From Gammaproteobacteria bacterium (GTDB lineage: Bacteria > Pseudomonadota > Gammaproteobacteria > Pseudomonadales > Pseudohongiellaceae), in contig DUBM01000017.1 of NCBI GenBank assembly GCA_012960305.1, positions 1 through 64,000 on the forward strand: a stretch of DNA of 64,000 bases, in the 5' to 3' direction. Under the pieces are notes generated by a model. It ran no database searches and was not told where the DNA came from. It was given only the letters and a program-made list of their open reading frames with translations. The position numbers and the translations under genes are program-made. Positions within the stretch are counted from its first letter, which is position 1, and the number at the start of each line of letters is the position of its first letter. Positions 37,286-47,428 of the stretch are shown piece by piece.

Positions 37286-38272
37286 ATGAGAACAATTAGG
37301 TCAAGTAAATTAAAATCGCGCCTTCTCCTTTCGTTGCCACTGGCTCTGCTGGCGGCTACTCCGTTATTTGCTCAAACTTATGTGGTTGGCCGAACAGTTG
37401 ATGGCCAGCCCGATCTCCAAGGTCTGTGGACTAACGACACCATTACTCCGATCGAACGCCCGGCATCTATGGAAGGTAGAGCATTCCTCTCTGAGGATGA
37501 AATCGCTTCTATGGAAGCAGGATTGGCTGAACGCCGAGAATTTTCTGATAACAATATCGTCGTCGAAGTTGGCGGCAATATTGGTGGTTATAATCAAATT
37601 TGGTTGGATTCTGGGGACACAGTACTTTCTACTGGTCAAACCTCAATGATCGTCGAACCAGCCAATGGTCGAGCCCCCATTCGAGAGGAAGCCGCAGCAA
37701 GAAGAGACTATGGCTTTGCTAACGTAGAAAACCATTATGTTAACCACACTGTTTGGGATCGTTGCATAACTCGCGGCGTACCAGGCTCGATGTTGCCAGC
37801 AGGCTACAACAACGCCTACCGCTTCATCCAGACTGAAGATTCCTTCACCATTATTCACGAAATGATTCACGATGTTCGTGTAATTCCTCTTAAGAAAGAC
37901 ACGCACATCGATTCCAAAGTTAAACTTTGGATGGGTGATTCTGTCGCTCACTGGGAAAACGATACTTTAGTTGTTGAAACAACTAACTACAACGATCGCG
38001 GAATGATTGCCAGCAGTTCTGCCGGTGGCAGACTAAAGGGTATTCCTGTGTCTGAAGACCTGCATGTTGTTGAACGCTTCACTAGGGTGAGCGAGGGCAC
38101 AATTATGTGGGAAGCTAGGGTTACTGATCCAGAAAATTATACGGAGCCATTTACCATCGCCATGCCTCTCACCCAGGATGATGAATACGTAATGTATGAG
38201 TATGCTTGCCACGAGGGAAACTATGCTATACCAAACATTCTTAGAGCTGGCCGAGCGAATGACGCCGATTAG
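37286..38272 (+). CDS. Conserved exported protein of unknown function
   Basis: 328 residues from ATG 37286, chosen because GAGGAGAATTCG precedes it and a Sec signal (cleavage near PLFAQ) follows. Features: CITRGVPGSMLPAGYNN, VKLWMGDSVAHWENDTLVVETTN and a late single Cys in YEYACHEGN. The pattern is seen in many unnamed proteins of environmental bacteria; I know no function. It starts 67 bases after the copper-monooxygenase-like gene, probably in the same operon, and is followed by a strong terminator. Confidence 0.78.
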   Translation: MRTIRSSKLKSRLLLSLPLALLAATPLFAQTYVVGRTVDGQPDLQGLWTNDTITPIERPASMEGRAFLSEDEIASMEAGLAERREFSDNNIVVEVGGNIGGYNQIWLDSGDTVLSTGQTSMIVEPANGRAPIREEAAARRDYGFANVENHYVNHTVWDRCITRGVPGSMLPAGYNNAYRFIQTEDSFTIIHEMIHDVRVIPLKKDTHIDSKVKLWMGDSVAHWENDTLVVETTNYNDRGMIASSSAGGRLKGIPVSEDLHVVERFTRVSEGTIMWEARVTDPENYTEPFTIAMPLTQDDEYVMYEYACHEGNYAIPNILRAGRANDAD

Positions 38273-38344
38273 TTTTATCAGGCGGTAACGGCTAGATAAA
38301 TGCTGATGTAAGACATTTAATCTAAACAACGTAAAATAAATAAG

Positions 38345-38388
38345 AGACAATAAAAAACCCGACTTTAGCGTCGGGTTTTTTATTGTCT
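38345..38388. terminator. Bidirectional terminator with near-perfect long stem
   Basis: A 19-bp perfect inverted repeat with a 6-base loop (arms 38345-38363 and 38370-38388, core CCCGAC/GTCGGG, flanked by six A and six T). It separates two converging operons and should act on both strands. Confidence 0.9.
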
Positions 38389-38467
38389 GAAATTACATCT
38401 AAAATATATTAAGAAACGATGCAAATTATTGCTTAATTACCTGCTCATACTATCCTTTTCAGGACTA

Positions 38468-40480
38468 CTAACCGACCGCAATCGGTGTCCACGCCTTATG
38501 TCTCGAACTCACTTCTTCAACCGTGTGTTTACAGACTCCTGCCTTGGTGATTAGTTTTCTCTCGCAGATATCGCAACGCACACACTCTTTAAAATCGATC
38601 ACGTGACCATGGATAGCTCCTGTAGGACAAGCATGCTCACAGACTTTGCAAACTTGACATTGCTGCACCCGCTCTATCTTCCAAGGCGAGAGAAAGGAAG
38701 CAACGCCTAAGGCTGCGCCCAATGGACAAGCGTAGCGGCAATAAGCCCGTTTTACGACAGTGGAGGCCAGCAAGATAACCACAAGTATCCCCCACAGAAC
38801 CGCCGAGCGACTGATATAGAAAACCGTACCGAAAGGTTCAAAATACTGGAATAGACTCAGTTCACTATAGAAAATCGCCATGAGAACCAGAAAAGCCAAC
38901 ACCCCATACTTTAAGTAAATCGCTTTGTCATGTATCGCCTGTGTCAGTTCTTTTTGGAATCGTTTGGGTACAAAGTGTGCAATAAAGTCCTGTAAAGCAC
39001 CGAAGGGACAAAGTGAAGAACAAAATACGCGCCCCCAAATCAAGGTGGTCACTATTGTGAAAATTATAATGAGCAACAATGGCAAGTCGTTGAGAAACAT
39101 CGAGGGGCCTAACTTAATTCCATTGGTGATATGAGAAACTGAAACGAAGCCACCATCCATCCATCCTAGATAGAACAGCGTCATAGTGAGGGCTGCCCAG
39201 CGAATAGTTGAACTCTTGCGCAAGAATGCCGTCATTACCAAAGCAAACAGCACCAGCAGAGCAAAAACTTCTGCCCAAGGTGCGTTATTTATCAGACTTG
39301 CCCATGCGCCTTCTTCGCCGTAGCCCTCCACATCATCTCCGGGAATAGGCAATAGCTCAGCTGGCACCGGATTACCCAAGGCTAAAGCTAGGGGTATCGG
39401 TGGAACCGAATACTCCACTGTTTCGATGTAGTTAGAATTCGCCAAGGTATCACTAACGTTATAAAGGATATTAAACGGCTTAGAGATATCCGTCGATGGA
39501 TCCAAAACCATGGCGCCGGCAAAGCGTACTCTTCCAGCAATCTTGCCATCGTCAGCAGAACCTACATAAACAAAACGACGGCGTTCGATTTGATAGACAC
39601 TGTCACCCTGCTCTATCGCCAACCTTTCCTGACGAAATGGCTGGGACGCATCACCATCAATACCTACAAGAACCATATGTCCATCTTTAACCCGATTACT
39701 GGCTTCTCTGTCTGCCCGCGAATAGTCGTTGCTACCGACTAGTAAATCCCCCAAACCATCGTGCCCCATAAAAGCGAGAGACAAACGCAACTCAGTCCCA
39801 TCGGACAAATCAATATCCATCTGTTTCACCATGCCGTTTTCCAACATGTCATCCCAGCTTTGATCAGCCAGCAGGCGCAGCGCTATTGCATCACTATTAG
39901 TAGCATTCACATAGTCGGAATCACTCAGGTAAGCTTCTGCCACACGGCGCGCAGCGTTTCTAACACCCCGGGAAACAGCCCAACTGGTGATAGTAGCCCG
40001 CGAGATTCCATCAACATCTCTACCTACGCGAAAACCTTCAATGATGTTTTTTTCTTCGAACTGATTAGGAAAGCGCTCAGAATTAATAAAGTCGCCACGG
40101 ATGCTTTTATAGGATTCGCGGTAATAGAGAACCTTGATGCCAGTAAGCATGCCAGTTAAATCTATACCTACTAAAACATCAATTGGCGCACTGTAGCCAA
40201 CTTCTTCGGGTGGCAAGTCAGGAGTTTCAAATAAATAACCTATTAATTCTGGCTCAGCACTATTCGGATCGGATCGAAATGCACTATATACAGGTGGTTC
40301 CCCCGCTTTTTCAGAAAAATGGGTCGCATCCGGCATGAGCTCATGCATAAGCTCGGCGTCTACTTCAATGAAATCAACCTGACCATAAGCCGCAGGGGCC
40401 GCCAGAAACAAGGGGTTGAGTGAAAAAAAACAGAGAACAACTATTCGGAATTTTCGAGATAACCAACTACAGCCTGGCAT
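38468..40480 (-). CDS. NosR/NirI-like flavo-iron-sulfur membrane protein
   Basis: 670 residues from ATG 40480 (RBS AAGGATAA); an ATG at 40525 would add 15 residues without an RBS. A signal peptide (cleavage near AYGQ) leads to a periplasmic FMN-binding domain with SRATITS, the SGAT(T/S)-type covalent flavin site. Five or more membrane helices follow with two CxxxCP motifs (CSSLCPFGAL, CRYACPLGAA). A C-terminal ferredoxin-like part has CQVCKVCEHACP and CVRCDICERK. NosR supplies electrons to N2O reductase, but no nos genes are here. A role as a redox bridge from quinol to periplasmic partners is inferred. Confidence 0.85.
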   Translation of the reverse strand: MPGCSWLSRKFRIVVLCFFSLNPLFLAAPAAYGQVDFIEVDAELMHELMPDATHFSEKAGEPPVYSAFRSDPNSAEPELIGYLFETPDLPPEEVGYSAPIDVLVGIDLTGMLTGIKVLYYRESYKSIRGDFINSERFPNQFEEKNIIEGFRVGRDVDGISRATITSWAVSRGVRNAARRVAEAYLSDSDYVNATNSDAIALRLLADQSWDDMLENGMVKQMDIDLSDGTELRLSLAFMGHDGLGDLLVGSNDYSRADREASNRVKDGHMVLVGIDGDASQPFRQERLAIEQGDSVYQIERRRFVYVGSADDGKIAGRVRFAGAMVLDPSTDISKPFNILYNVSDTLANSNYIETVEYSVPPIPLALALGNPVPAELLPIPGDDVEGYGEEGAWASLINNAPWAEVFALLVLFALVMTAFLRKSSTIRWAALTMTLFYLGWMDGGFVSVSHITNGIKLGPSMFLNDLPLLLIIIFTIVTTLIWGRVFCSSLCPFGALQDFIAHFVPKRFQKELTQAIHDKAIYLKYGVLAFLVLMAIFYSELSLFQYFEPFGTVFYISRSAVLWGILVVILLASTVVKRAYCRYACPLGAALGVASFLSPWKIERVQQCQVCKVCEHACPTGAIHGHVIDFKECVRCDICERKLITKAGVCKHTVEEVSSRHKAWTPIAVG

Positions 40481-41094
40481 TCTTATTATCCTTTTTATTG
40501 CTCGATTCAGAACTCTTGATGGCATGACGGTACACTAGCCCAAAACCACTAAAAATACACTGGATTGGTGAAGCCTAAGCGCTTGGTATTTAAACAAATA
40601 AATCTGCATGAGTACATGCGAATTAGGGCCGCTAATTCAACAAATTGTGTCTTATGGTAAATCATCAGTAGCTAGGCAATAGAGGACTGCTAGGCTCCCT
40701 TAGTTGATCTTCTGAGAAGGTGCTACACGAACTAGAACTGAAAAAACGACAACGACTTGAAAAGTTAAATCTTCTATCCATTTTTAGACAAGGTTATTGC
40801 AAAAATTTGATCAATTGACGCAACTTACATGAGCCTTGTGTGATGCTCCCATAGCTCTAGTATGTCTAGCTGATAGATTGATCCAAATCTAAAGTCAGTC
40901 TCGATATGAGCGAAAGTCATCGATATATTTCCATGTGTTCTCACGAGATTGAACAACATACAAATACCATGCTCTACCCCAGGTTGGGGAACAATCCAAA
41001 ACCTCTTTAGTATTCCTCGACCCCAAACCTAGACTCACTCTCCAAGACTGTTTATGATCTTTGGCAATTACTAACAACGCCAAAGATTGAGCTT
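40481..41094. other. Divergent intergenic region with a hairpin at the PQQ gene start
   Basis: About 614 bases. The only structure seen is a 9-bp inverted repeat near 41057-41087 (listed separately). No gene was recognised. Confidence 0.4.
41057..41087 (+). promoter_or_regulatory. Inverted repeat just upstream of the PQQ dehydrogenase start
   Basis: ATCTTTGGC (41057-41065) and GCCAAAGAT (41079-41087) are a perfect 9-bp inverted repeat with a 13-base loop, ending 7 bases before ATG 41095. It overlaps the position of the RBS, so it could be an operator or a translational hairpin. Confidence 0.35.
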
Positions 41095-42882
41095 ATGACT
41101 AATAATCTTCGTTTCTCCTCGATACTAAAGCTGTTCGTCGCTGCAAGTTCTACGTTGGTTGCCAGTAGTACCCTCGCACAAATTCTGGACTATGAAACCG
41201 TTACCGATGAGCTTCTGCAAAACCCGCCATCCGGTGACTGGCTAAGCTGGCGTGGACAACAGAATAGCTGGGGCTACAGCGAGTTAGATCAAATAAACAC
41301 AGAAAACGTTAATAAGCTGCAATTAGTCTGGTCCTGGGCAATGGATGATACCGGCGCTGGTCAAGCCGCACCTCTTATACATAATGGCGTTATGTTTCTT
41401 CCTGGTCCACGTGGTGTCATCCAGGCGCTGGATGCGGCCTCTGGCGATCTTATTTGGGAATACCGGCCAGGCATTACTCCGGTTGTTGAAGGTTCCGGCG
41501 CTGTCGCCATCGGTCCTGCACAACTCGGCGACGCGGCAATGCCTGCGACAGCCTATGCAGGTGTTGGTCGTGGAGTTCAAAAAAATATCGCTATCTATGG
41601 CGACATGATTTACGCCGCCACAGAAAATGCCAGCATAGTCGGAATCGACGTACGTACAGGAAGATTAGCCTGGGAGTCAGCTACTGCTGACCCTGCTTTG
41701 GGATATTTTTATACAGCAGGACCCATTGTTGCAGATGGTGTTTTGGTCACTGGAATCACCGGTTGTGGACGTTACAAGGAAGATGTTTGTTTCATAACCG
41801 GACACGATCCAAGTACTGGCGAGGAATTGTGGCGCACCGACACTGTCGCCCGACCCGGATCTCCCGGTGGCGACAGCTGGGGTGACCTACCCCTGCAGTT
41901 CAGAGCCGGTTCTGACTCTTGGGTCGCTGGCAGCTACGATCCGCAAACCAATCTGGTCTACATGGGAACATCTCAAGCCAAGCCTTGGGCCAGCGCAGTG
42001 CGCGGGACTGATGGCGACGCTCTCTACACTAATTCAACCCTTGCCCTAAATCCACAAACCGGTGAAATGGTGTGGTACTACCAACATCTTCCCGCTGAAA
42101 CTCATGACATGGATGAAGTGTTTGAGACAATCCTTATTGATATTGGTGGACGCCCAAGTCTTTTCAAAATGGGCAAGCTGGGAATTCTTTGGCAGCTCGA
42201 CCGTGCTAGCGGCGAAATAATTAAGGCTACCGACATCGGCTACCAAACCATCGTTAACGTTAATCCAACATCCGGACAAGTTAACTACCGTGATGGCATG
42301 ATGCCAAGAATCGGTCAGCAAATAGATATGTGCCCTAGCACTTCTGGTTTTAAAAGCTGGCGCGCTATGTCTTATTCGCCACAAACCAGCGCCTTGTATA
42401 TTCCAATTGCACTTAATTGTGAATTAGCGACCTTTGGCCCAACAGAAAAAGTGTTAGGCGGAGGTGGTGCCGGCCCAGTGCGGCGAATAAACTATCCTCA
42501 CCCCGCCTCGGATGACAATTTAGGTGAAATACTGGTTTTAGATGTCCCCAGTGGCGAAGTGAAGTGGCGCTATCGTTCACGTGCTCCGATCAACAGCGCC
42601 ACACTCACAACTGCCGGAGGCTTAATGTTTGCCGGCGACTGGAACAGAAACATGTTTGCCTTCGATGCAGAAAATGGAGACATTCTCTGGCAAACAAGAG
42701 TAACAACATCAGCACAGGGATTCCCTATTAGCTACGAAGTTGATGGTCGTCAATATGTCGCCCTCCCCGCCGGTATCGGCGGCGCAAGTTGGTCAGGCAT
42801 GCTCCCCCGGGATTTAGCTCCTGAATTAAAAAGTCCCAGAAACGGAAACTCGATGAATGTATTCGCTCTGCCCCAAAACTAA
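41095..42882 (+). CDS. PQQ-dependent alcohol dehydrogenase
   Basis: 595 residues with a Sec signal (cleavage near TLAQ) and an eight-bladed PQQ propeller. The catalytic segment LPAETHDMD puts Asp338 at the catalytic position and Asp340 two residues on, the DxD pattern linked to lanthanide-dependent enzymes. ITGCGRYKEDVC holds two nearby cysteines but not the vicinal pair of classical methanol dehydrogenases. No heme domain; a small cytochrome c gene follows immediately and is the likely electron acceptor. Confidence 0.88.
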   Translation: MTNNLRFSSILKLFVAASSTLVASSTLAQILDYETVTDELLQNPPSGDWLSWRGQQNSWGYSELDQINTENVNKLQLVWSWAMDDTGAGQAAPLIHNGVMFLPGPRGVIQALDAASGDLIWEYRPGITPVVEGSGAVAIGPAQLGDAAMPATAYAGVGRGVQKNIAIYGDMIYAATENASIVGIDVRTGRLAWESATADPALGYFYTAGPIVADGVLVTGITGCGRYKEDVCFITGHDPSTGEELWRTDTVARPGSPGGDSWGDLPLQFRAGSDSWVAGSYDPQTNLVYMGTSQAKPWASAVRGTDGDALYTNSTLALNPQTGEMVWYYQHLPAETHDMDEVFETILIDIGGRPSLFKMGKLGILWQLDRASGEIIKATDIGYQTIVNVNPTSGQVNYRDGMMPRIGQQIDMCPSTSGFKSWRAMSYSPQTSALYIPIALNCELATFGPTEKVLGGGGAGPVRRINYPHPASDDNLGEILVLDVPSGEVKWRYRSRAPINSATLTTAGGLMFAGDWNRNMFAFDAENGDILWQTRVTTSAQGFPISYEVDGRQYVALPAGIGGASWSGMLPRDLAPELKSPRNGNSMNVFALPQN

Positions 42883-42910
42883 AATGCAAAATATATTCTC
42901 AATAAGGATA

Positions 42911-43321
42911 ATGAAAATTGGCACTCTCCTGGTCCTGGCTGTTACCGCCTTGAATTTCAGCTCAGCCCAATCCACGAGCTCAATCCGCGATGGTATTTTT
43001 AGCGACGCACAAGCTGCCCGTGGCGCTGAGGCTTACAGCACCAGCTGTGCTTCCTGTCATTCTGTCGACTTAAGAGGCAATAGCAATTCCCCCAGTCTGC
43101 TTGGTCTAAGTTTTATGTTCATCTGGGAAGGAAAATCATTAGGCGAGCTTTACACAAAAATGAGCACAGAAATGCCAACCGACCGACCAGGCATTCTGAC
43201 TCAACAAACCTATGCTGATATTCTCGCTTTCATTCTAGAATCAAACGAATTTGCCACCGGTGATAACGATCTCACTAGTGACATTTCAGTTCTAGACGAA
43301 ATCCCAATAACATCCCAGTAG
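42911..43321 (+). CDS. Small monoheme cytochrome c
   Basis: 136 residues from ATG 42911 (RBS AATAAGGATA); upstream in-frame ATGs lack an RBS. Sec signal (cleavage near SSAQS), heme motif CASCH, and a class I cytochrome ending with an axial Met near MSTEMPTD. It is 28 bases after the PQQ dehydrogenase stop. It probably takes electrons from that enzyme. Confidence 0.85.
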   Translation: MKIGTLLVLAVTALNFSSAQSTSSIRDGIFSDAQAARGAEAYSTSCASCHSVDLRGNSNSPSLLGLSFMFIWEGKSLGELYTKMSTEMPTDRPGILTQQTYADILAFILESNEFATGDNDLTSDISVLDEIPITSQ

Positions 43322-43886
43322 AGTAATTAAATTACTTGTTATTCACGCACGCATGTCATTGTATAAATAGTGCATGTTGAGCAAAAGTCATTAGAAAGCA
43401 CGGAACATACCTGAGGAATCAGCATAGTCTTTATTCTTAATACCAATGGCGCCAAGACTCTAGTAATATCAACCTTATGGTGGCCCATAAAAACAACCTT
43501 GAATCAATCGATAGGCTCTAGCGTTACGGTGGTCATGAAGAATTAAATCTGAGGTTTCTAACTATTATTTTGGACAAGCCTCGAGAACTTGCTGAAGTAT
43601 TACAAGGCCGTTTGAGAATTCAATTTCCAGAATAAGACCGTCGAGCTGCAAAGCACTTGCTTGACCCTTAAAGAAGAATCAAGATTAGCAAATAAACTTC
43701 TCTGCGCATTACAAAAAATCACATATTTTCGTCAACCTTTAAATCACTTAACCGCTACTTAAGTACATAATTAGCCACTGTTTGATGTGACTAAGTTGTG
43801 ACAACGAGTCACTTGTATTATGTAACAGACTCATCTCACTGTAGTAAGAAACATATCGGCAATTTTTCTCATATGGAAAACCAATA
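43322..43886. other. 565-base intergenic region, nothing recognised
   Basis: No intact gene or strong hairpin. A short stretch near 43523-43635 encodes an ELQGRL-like peptide without a start codon; I do not call it. Confidence 0.4.
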
Positions 43887-46070
43887 ATGATTGAACGATC
43901 CATATCACGAACTTTTCTTATAGTGACCATCTCGGCTTTAACTTTGCTAAAATCGTCGATTCTCCTAGCCCAAAACACCCCAACAACTGCCGACGACTCA
44001 ACGGTGACTTACCCTGCTACCTATTTCGAGCAGTATGAACCATTCTCAGTGAGTGATATGTTGGATCGCATACCAGGCATCAATATGGCCCGAACTATAG
44101 GCTCTCAAACAAACGGCTCCAGCGGCTCAACAAGTGGCCCTGGCAGTTCCCAGGGCTCAGACAGACGCGGGCTGGGTTTGGGTGGCGATCAGGTAATGAT
44201 TAATGGCCGACGCATTACCGGCAAAGAAAATGAAGGAAACAGCCAACTTAGTCGTATTCCTGCCAATCAAGTCGAAAGAATTGAAATCATTCGTGGCACC
44301 TCCGGTGACCTGGACGTCCGTGGTGGTAACCAAGTAATTAATATAGTGCTTACCAAATCAGAATCCCGCTCTTCTGTTGCTTATGAAATCAGCACCGATC
44401 AATTTCATGATGGTGAAGTAAAACCTGGCGCCAGAATTTCACTCAGCGGGCAGCAAGGGGCATTCGATTATTTGCTTAGTGCTGAAACTTCAACTCTTTG
44501 GGAATACAGAAAAGGGTTTGAAACTAGCATTCTTGCAGATGGCTCAAGTAATGACATGATCAACAGAGGCCAGACTACCGATCAACAACCTCTTACCCTG
44601 AGCACAAATCTAGGTTATCAGTTTTCTAATAACGACCTCGTTCATTTCAATGCCCAAATCAATCAAAGTGATGCTCCAGTAGATGAAAGGCGAAGAATCA
44701 CCACTTTTTTAGACTCACCTCCTAGCGTAAATTTACAATTTGATGACATCGGCTCCGAATCTGACTTTTGGGAAACCGGAGGAGACTACGAACACACTTT
44801 CGCTAACGGCAATCGATGGAAATCTCTGTTTATTATAAATCGTAAGGAAGCTGATCGCTTAAGAGAAAGGTTTGATGTCGATAACAACAGCAGTAAAGAC
44901 CTATACCTAGAAAATTTTAATCGCTATCAAGAAAGAATACTTCGCAGCTCCTACTCGATAAACCTTAGTCAAACACAAGATTTTGGATTCGGAATTGAGC
45001 GCGCTCAAACCATCCTCAACTCTAATCTAAAGCTTGGCCTACCGACTGCCACAGGGGATGTATCAGCAGAATTTGGAGGCCTGACACCGATCACTAATTC
45101 GAATGCTACCGTTGAAGAAATTCGACTCGAAGGCTTTGCGATTCATAATTGGCAAATCAATAATCGCATGTCTTTAGAGAGTACACTCATTGTTGAACAA
45201 TCCGAGATAAAGCAATCTGGGGATATTAGCAAGAAACGCGACTTTGACTTTGTTCGACCAAAACTGGATTACCGATTCGATATCACTCCATCTTTACAAT
45301 TTCGCGCCACCGTCGAAAAAGACGTCGCTCAATTAAGCTTCAACGATTTTACAACCAATGTTAATAGCGGAGATGATGACCAAAATGCCGTGGCCGGTAA
45401 CCCCGATCTCAGACAGGAGCAATCTTGGAGATATGATTTAAATCTTGAATATCGTTTCAATAATGATAACGGCGTACTTAACACCAACCTCTTTTATCAT
45501 GACCTTGAAGATGTAATTGACAAGATTGATGTTTCTACTACGACATCAATTATCTCTGCGAACGGCAATCTTGGTAATGGCAAACGCTTTGGCGGCAGCA
45601 TTGACGCGAGTTTGCGTTTAGGGATGTTCGATCTGCCACAACTGCTAGTCACATCTCGCGTAGACGTTGAAGACTCTAATGTTACAGACCCCTTTCTTGG
45701 CATAGAACGCCGCATCATTCGCCAGGGCCGAGGGAGTTATCGATATGGCTTCCGTCATGATTTGACCCACTTCAATCTTAATTACGGAATTGATGTGAGC
45801 GGCAGCTTTGAAGGTGGTAGCAGAGTTCATGACATCGACAAAATTGAAGACTACAACAGCGATGATTTTTTAGTCGTTTTTGTCGAGATGCAGGGTTGGG
45901 GTGATTTGACTTACCGCTTCGAGGCGACCAATATTCATGAATCCGTTCGCTGCCGGATTCGCACACGTTATATTAATGGTACGATTGGAACAGGCACTCT
46001 GAGTGAAATAGAAAATTCCTGCAGCCAAGCAGGTGAGCAGTACGGAATAAAAATTCGGGGTACTTTTTAA
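43887..46070 (+). CDS. TonB-dependent outer-membrane receptor with Ser/Gly-rich plug insert
   Basis: 727 residues: signal peptide (cleavage near LLAQ), plug domain with SDMLDRIPG, MINGRRITGK and ERIEIIRGTSGDLDVRGG, then a large beta-barrel ending in Phe (RGTF), the usual outer-membrane assembly signal. Between DRIPG and INGRR lies a low-complexity Ser/Gly-rich insert. A close paralog is at 56333-58546. It follows a PQQ dehydrogenase/cytochrome pair. The ligand is unknown: an organic substrate, PQQ or a metal complex are all possible. Confidence 0.88.
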   Translation: MIERSISRTFLIVTISALTLLKSSILLAQNTPTTADDSTVTYPATYFEQYEPFSVSDMLDRIPGINMARTIGSQTNGSSGSTSGPGSSQGSDRRGLGLGGDQVMINGRRITGKENEGNSQLSRIPANQVERIEIIRGTSGDLDVRGGNQVINIVLTKSESRSSVAYEISTDQFHDGEVKPGARISLSGQQGAFDYLLSAETSTLWEYRKGFETSILADGSSNDMINRGQTTDQQPLTLSTNLGYQFSNNDLVHFNAQINQSDAPVDERRRITTFLDSPPSVNLQFDDIGSESDFWETGGDYEHTFANGNRWKSLFIINRKEADRLRERFDVDNNSSKDLYLENFNRYQERILRSSYSINLSQTQDFGFGIERAQTILNSNLKLGLPTATGDVSAEFGGLTPITNSNATVEEIRLEGFAIHNWQINNRMSLESTLIVEQSEIKQSGDISKKRDFDFVRPKLDYRFDITPSLQFRATVEKDVAQLSFNDFTTNVNSGDDDQNAVAGNPDLRQEQSWRYDLNLEYRFNNDNGVLNTNLFYHDLEDVIDKIDVSTTTSIISANGNLGNGKRFGGSIDASLRLGMFDLPQLLVTSRVDVEDSNVTDPFLGIERRIIRQGRGSYRYGFRHDLTHFNLNYGIDVSGSFEGGSRVHDIDKIEDYNSDDFLVVFVEMQGWGDLTYRFEATNIHESVRCRIRTRYINGTIGTGTLSEIENSCSQAGEQYGIKIRGTF

Positions 46071-46220
46071 CTATCTGAATTACAGTTTTATGCGTCGCTA
46101 CTAAGGATTTAGATTAATTACCATGAAGGTTAGATTAATATTGTTATCCTCAAATTCTTCCGTTAAAGCTTAAGGGGAGGGTTTTCGGAAGCCGTTGTAA
46201 AAAATATTAAGAAATTAAAG

Positions 46221-46499
46221 ATGACTATAAGATTGGTGTTAATTTTTTCATTACTCGGCTTCGCTGCCTGCAATACCCAGCGAATTAATTACGATTCAAT
46301 GAGTAATGATGAAATCAAAAACTATAATTTGACTGTCGGACAATGGGACAAAGTTTATTGTAGTATGGAAGTCAGGCTAGAAAGCCGAATCCCACGGCGA
46401 AAATGTGCAACACTCTTAGAACTGCAAGGGCAACAAATTGGCGATCTCGGCAGAATCAATGCCGCCAATCCCGGCAGTAGTGAATTCGGCGTAAATTAG
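46221..46499 (+). CDS. Small lipoprotein of unknown function
   Basis: 92 residues with lipobox FAAC (Cys17). The mature part is polar with a pair of later Cys (YCSME and RKCAT). No domain recognised. It lies between the TonB receptor and an esterase gene on the same strand. Confidence 0.7.
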   Translation: MTIRLVLIFSLLGFAACNTQRINYDSMSNDEIKNYNLTVGQWDKVYCSMEVRLESRIPRRKCATLLELQGQQIGDLGRINAANPGSSEFGVN

Positions 46500-46525
46500 T
46501 CAGCTAATTAAAAAAAGAGAATCCT

Positions 46526-47428
46526 ATGCTTAATAAAAAATCAGCCTTACTTCTAATACTAAGTCTCACCTTTTTACCGAGCCAAATTTTATTGGCTCAA
46601 CTTTCGGATCGCGCTTCCTGGACAGCAACGGTTCAGAATGATTTCCGGGTCATTCCTGATTTAACTTATCAGCAAGCTAACGGTGTCGAGCTAAAGATTG
46701 ATGTTTATCAGTCACGCAACAGCGATGGCCCTGCTCCGACGTTTATTTATTATCATGGTGGTGGCTGGGTTGGTGGTTCGAAAGAAGCCAATGTGCTGCG
46801 ATTACTCCCCTATCTCGAGCAAGGCTGGTCGGTGGTGAATGTGCAGTATCGTCTGGGAAATGTTTCATTGGCGCCAGCTGCAGTAGAAGACAGCCTATGC
46901 GCACTTCGCTGGGTAGCAAGAAATGCCGAAGAATATGGCTTCGATACAAATCGCCTGGTTGTGTCAGGAAATTCAGCAGGCGGGCATCTAGCCCTCACAA
47001 CAGGAATGTTGCCAGTAGACAGTGACCTAGGCAGGCAATGCATAGAGAGCGAATCTCCCAAGGTCGCGGCAATTGTAAATTGGTATGGCATTACTGATGT
47101 GGCCGATCTACTCGATGGTGAGAATCAGAAATCCTATGCCGTGCGTTGGATGAGCTCCATGCCGGATCGCAATGAAATTGCCGCGCGCATCTCGCCGCTC
47201 AATTTTATTAATTCTGAGCTACCACCAATTATTACCATTCACGGTGATGCTGACCCAACTGTACCCTATGATCATGCAGTGCAACTACATAGCCTACTAG
47301 ACCAAGCTGAGGTTACCAATGAATTAGTAACCATTTCCGATGGCCGCCATGGTGGATTTCCCGCTAATGAAATGCTCAGAATTTATGAGCAAATTTTTCA
47401 GTTCTTGGACAAAAATGTCAATCATTAA
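46526..47428 (+). CDS. Secreted alpha/beta-hydrolase esterase (BD-FAE/lipase-like)
   Basis: 300 residues with a Sec signal (cleavage near LLAQ). The hormone-sensitive-lipase-like motif HGGGW (77-81) forms the oxyanion hole, Ser150 lies in SGNSAGGH, the acid in HGDADPTVPYD and the His in DGRHGGF. It would cleave carboxylic esters outside the cytoplasm. It starts 26 bases after the lipoprotein stop. Confidence 0.85.
   Translation: MLNKKSALLLILSLTFLPSQILLAQLSDRASWTATVQNDFRVIPDLTYQQANGVELKIDVYQSRNSDGPAPTFIYYHGGGWVGGSKEANVLRLLPYLEQGWSVVNVQYRLGNVSLAPAAVEDSLCALRWVARNAEEYGFDTNRLVVSGNSAGGHLALTTGMLPVDSDLGRQCIESESPKVAAIVNWYGITDVADLLDGENQKSYAVRWMSSMPDRNEIAARISPLNFINSELPPIITIHGDADPTVPYDHAVQLHSLLDQAEVTNELVTISDGRHGGFPANEMLRIYEQIFQFLDKNVNH

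Noticed and set aside
40526-41094. Minus-strand 62-codon ORF upstream of the PQQ gene
   Set aside because: No RBS, no hydrophobic or known domain, and low coding character.
43523-43635. Peptide with KPRELAEVLQGRLRIQ, similar to HslU
   Set aside because: Only about 27 residues, no start codon, and stops on both sides; the similarity is short and may be chance.
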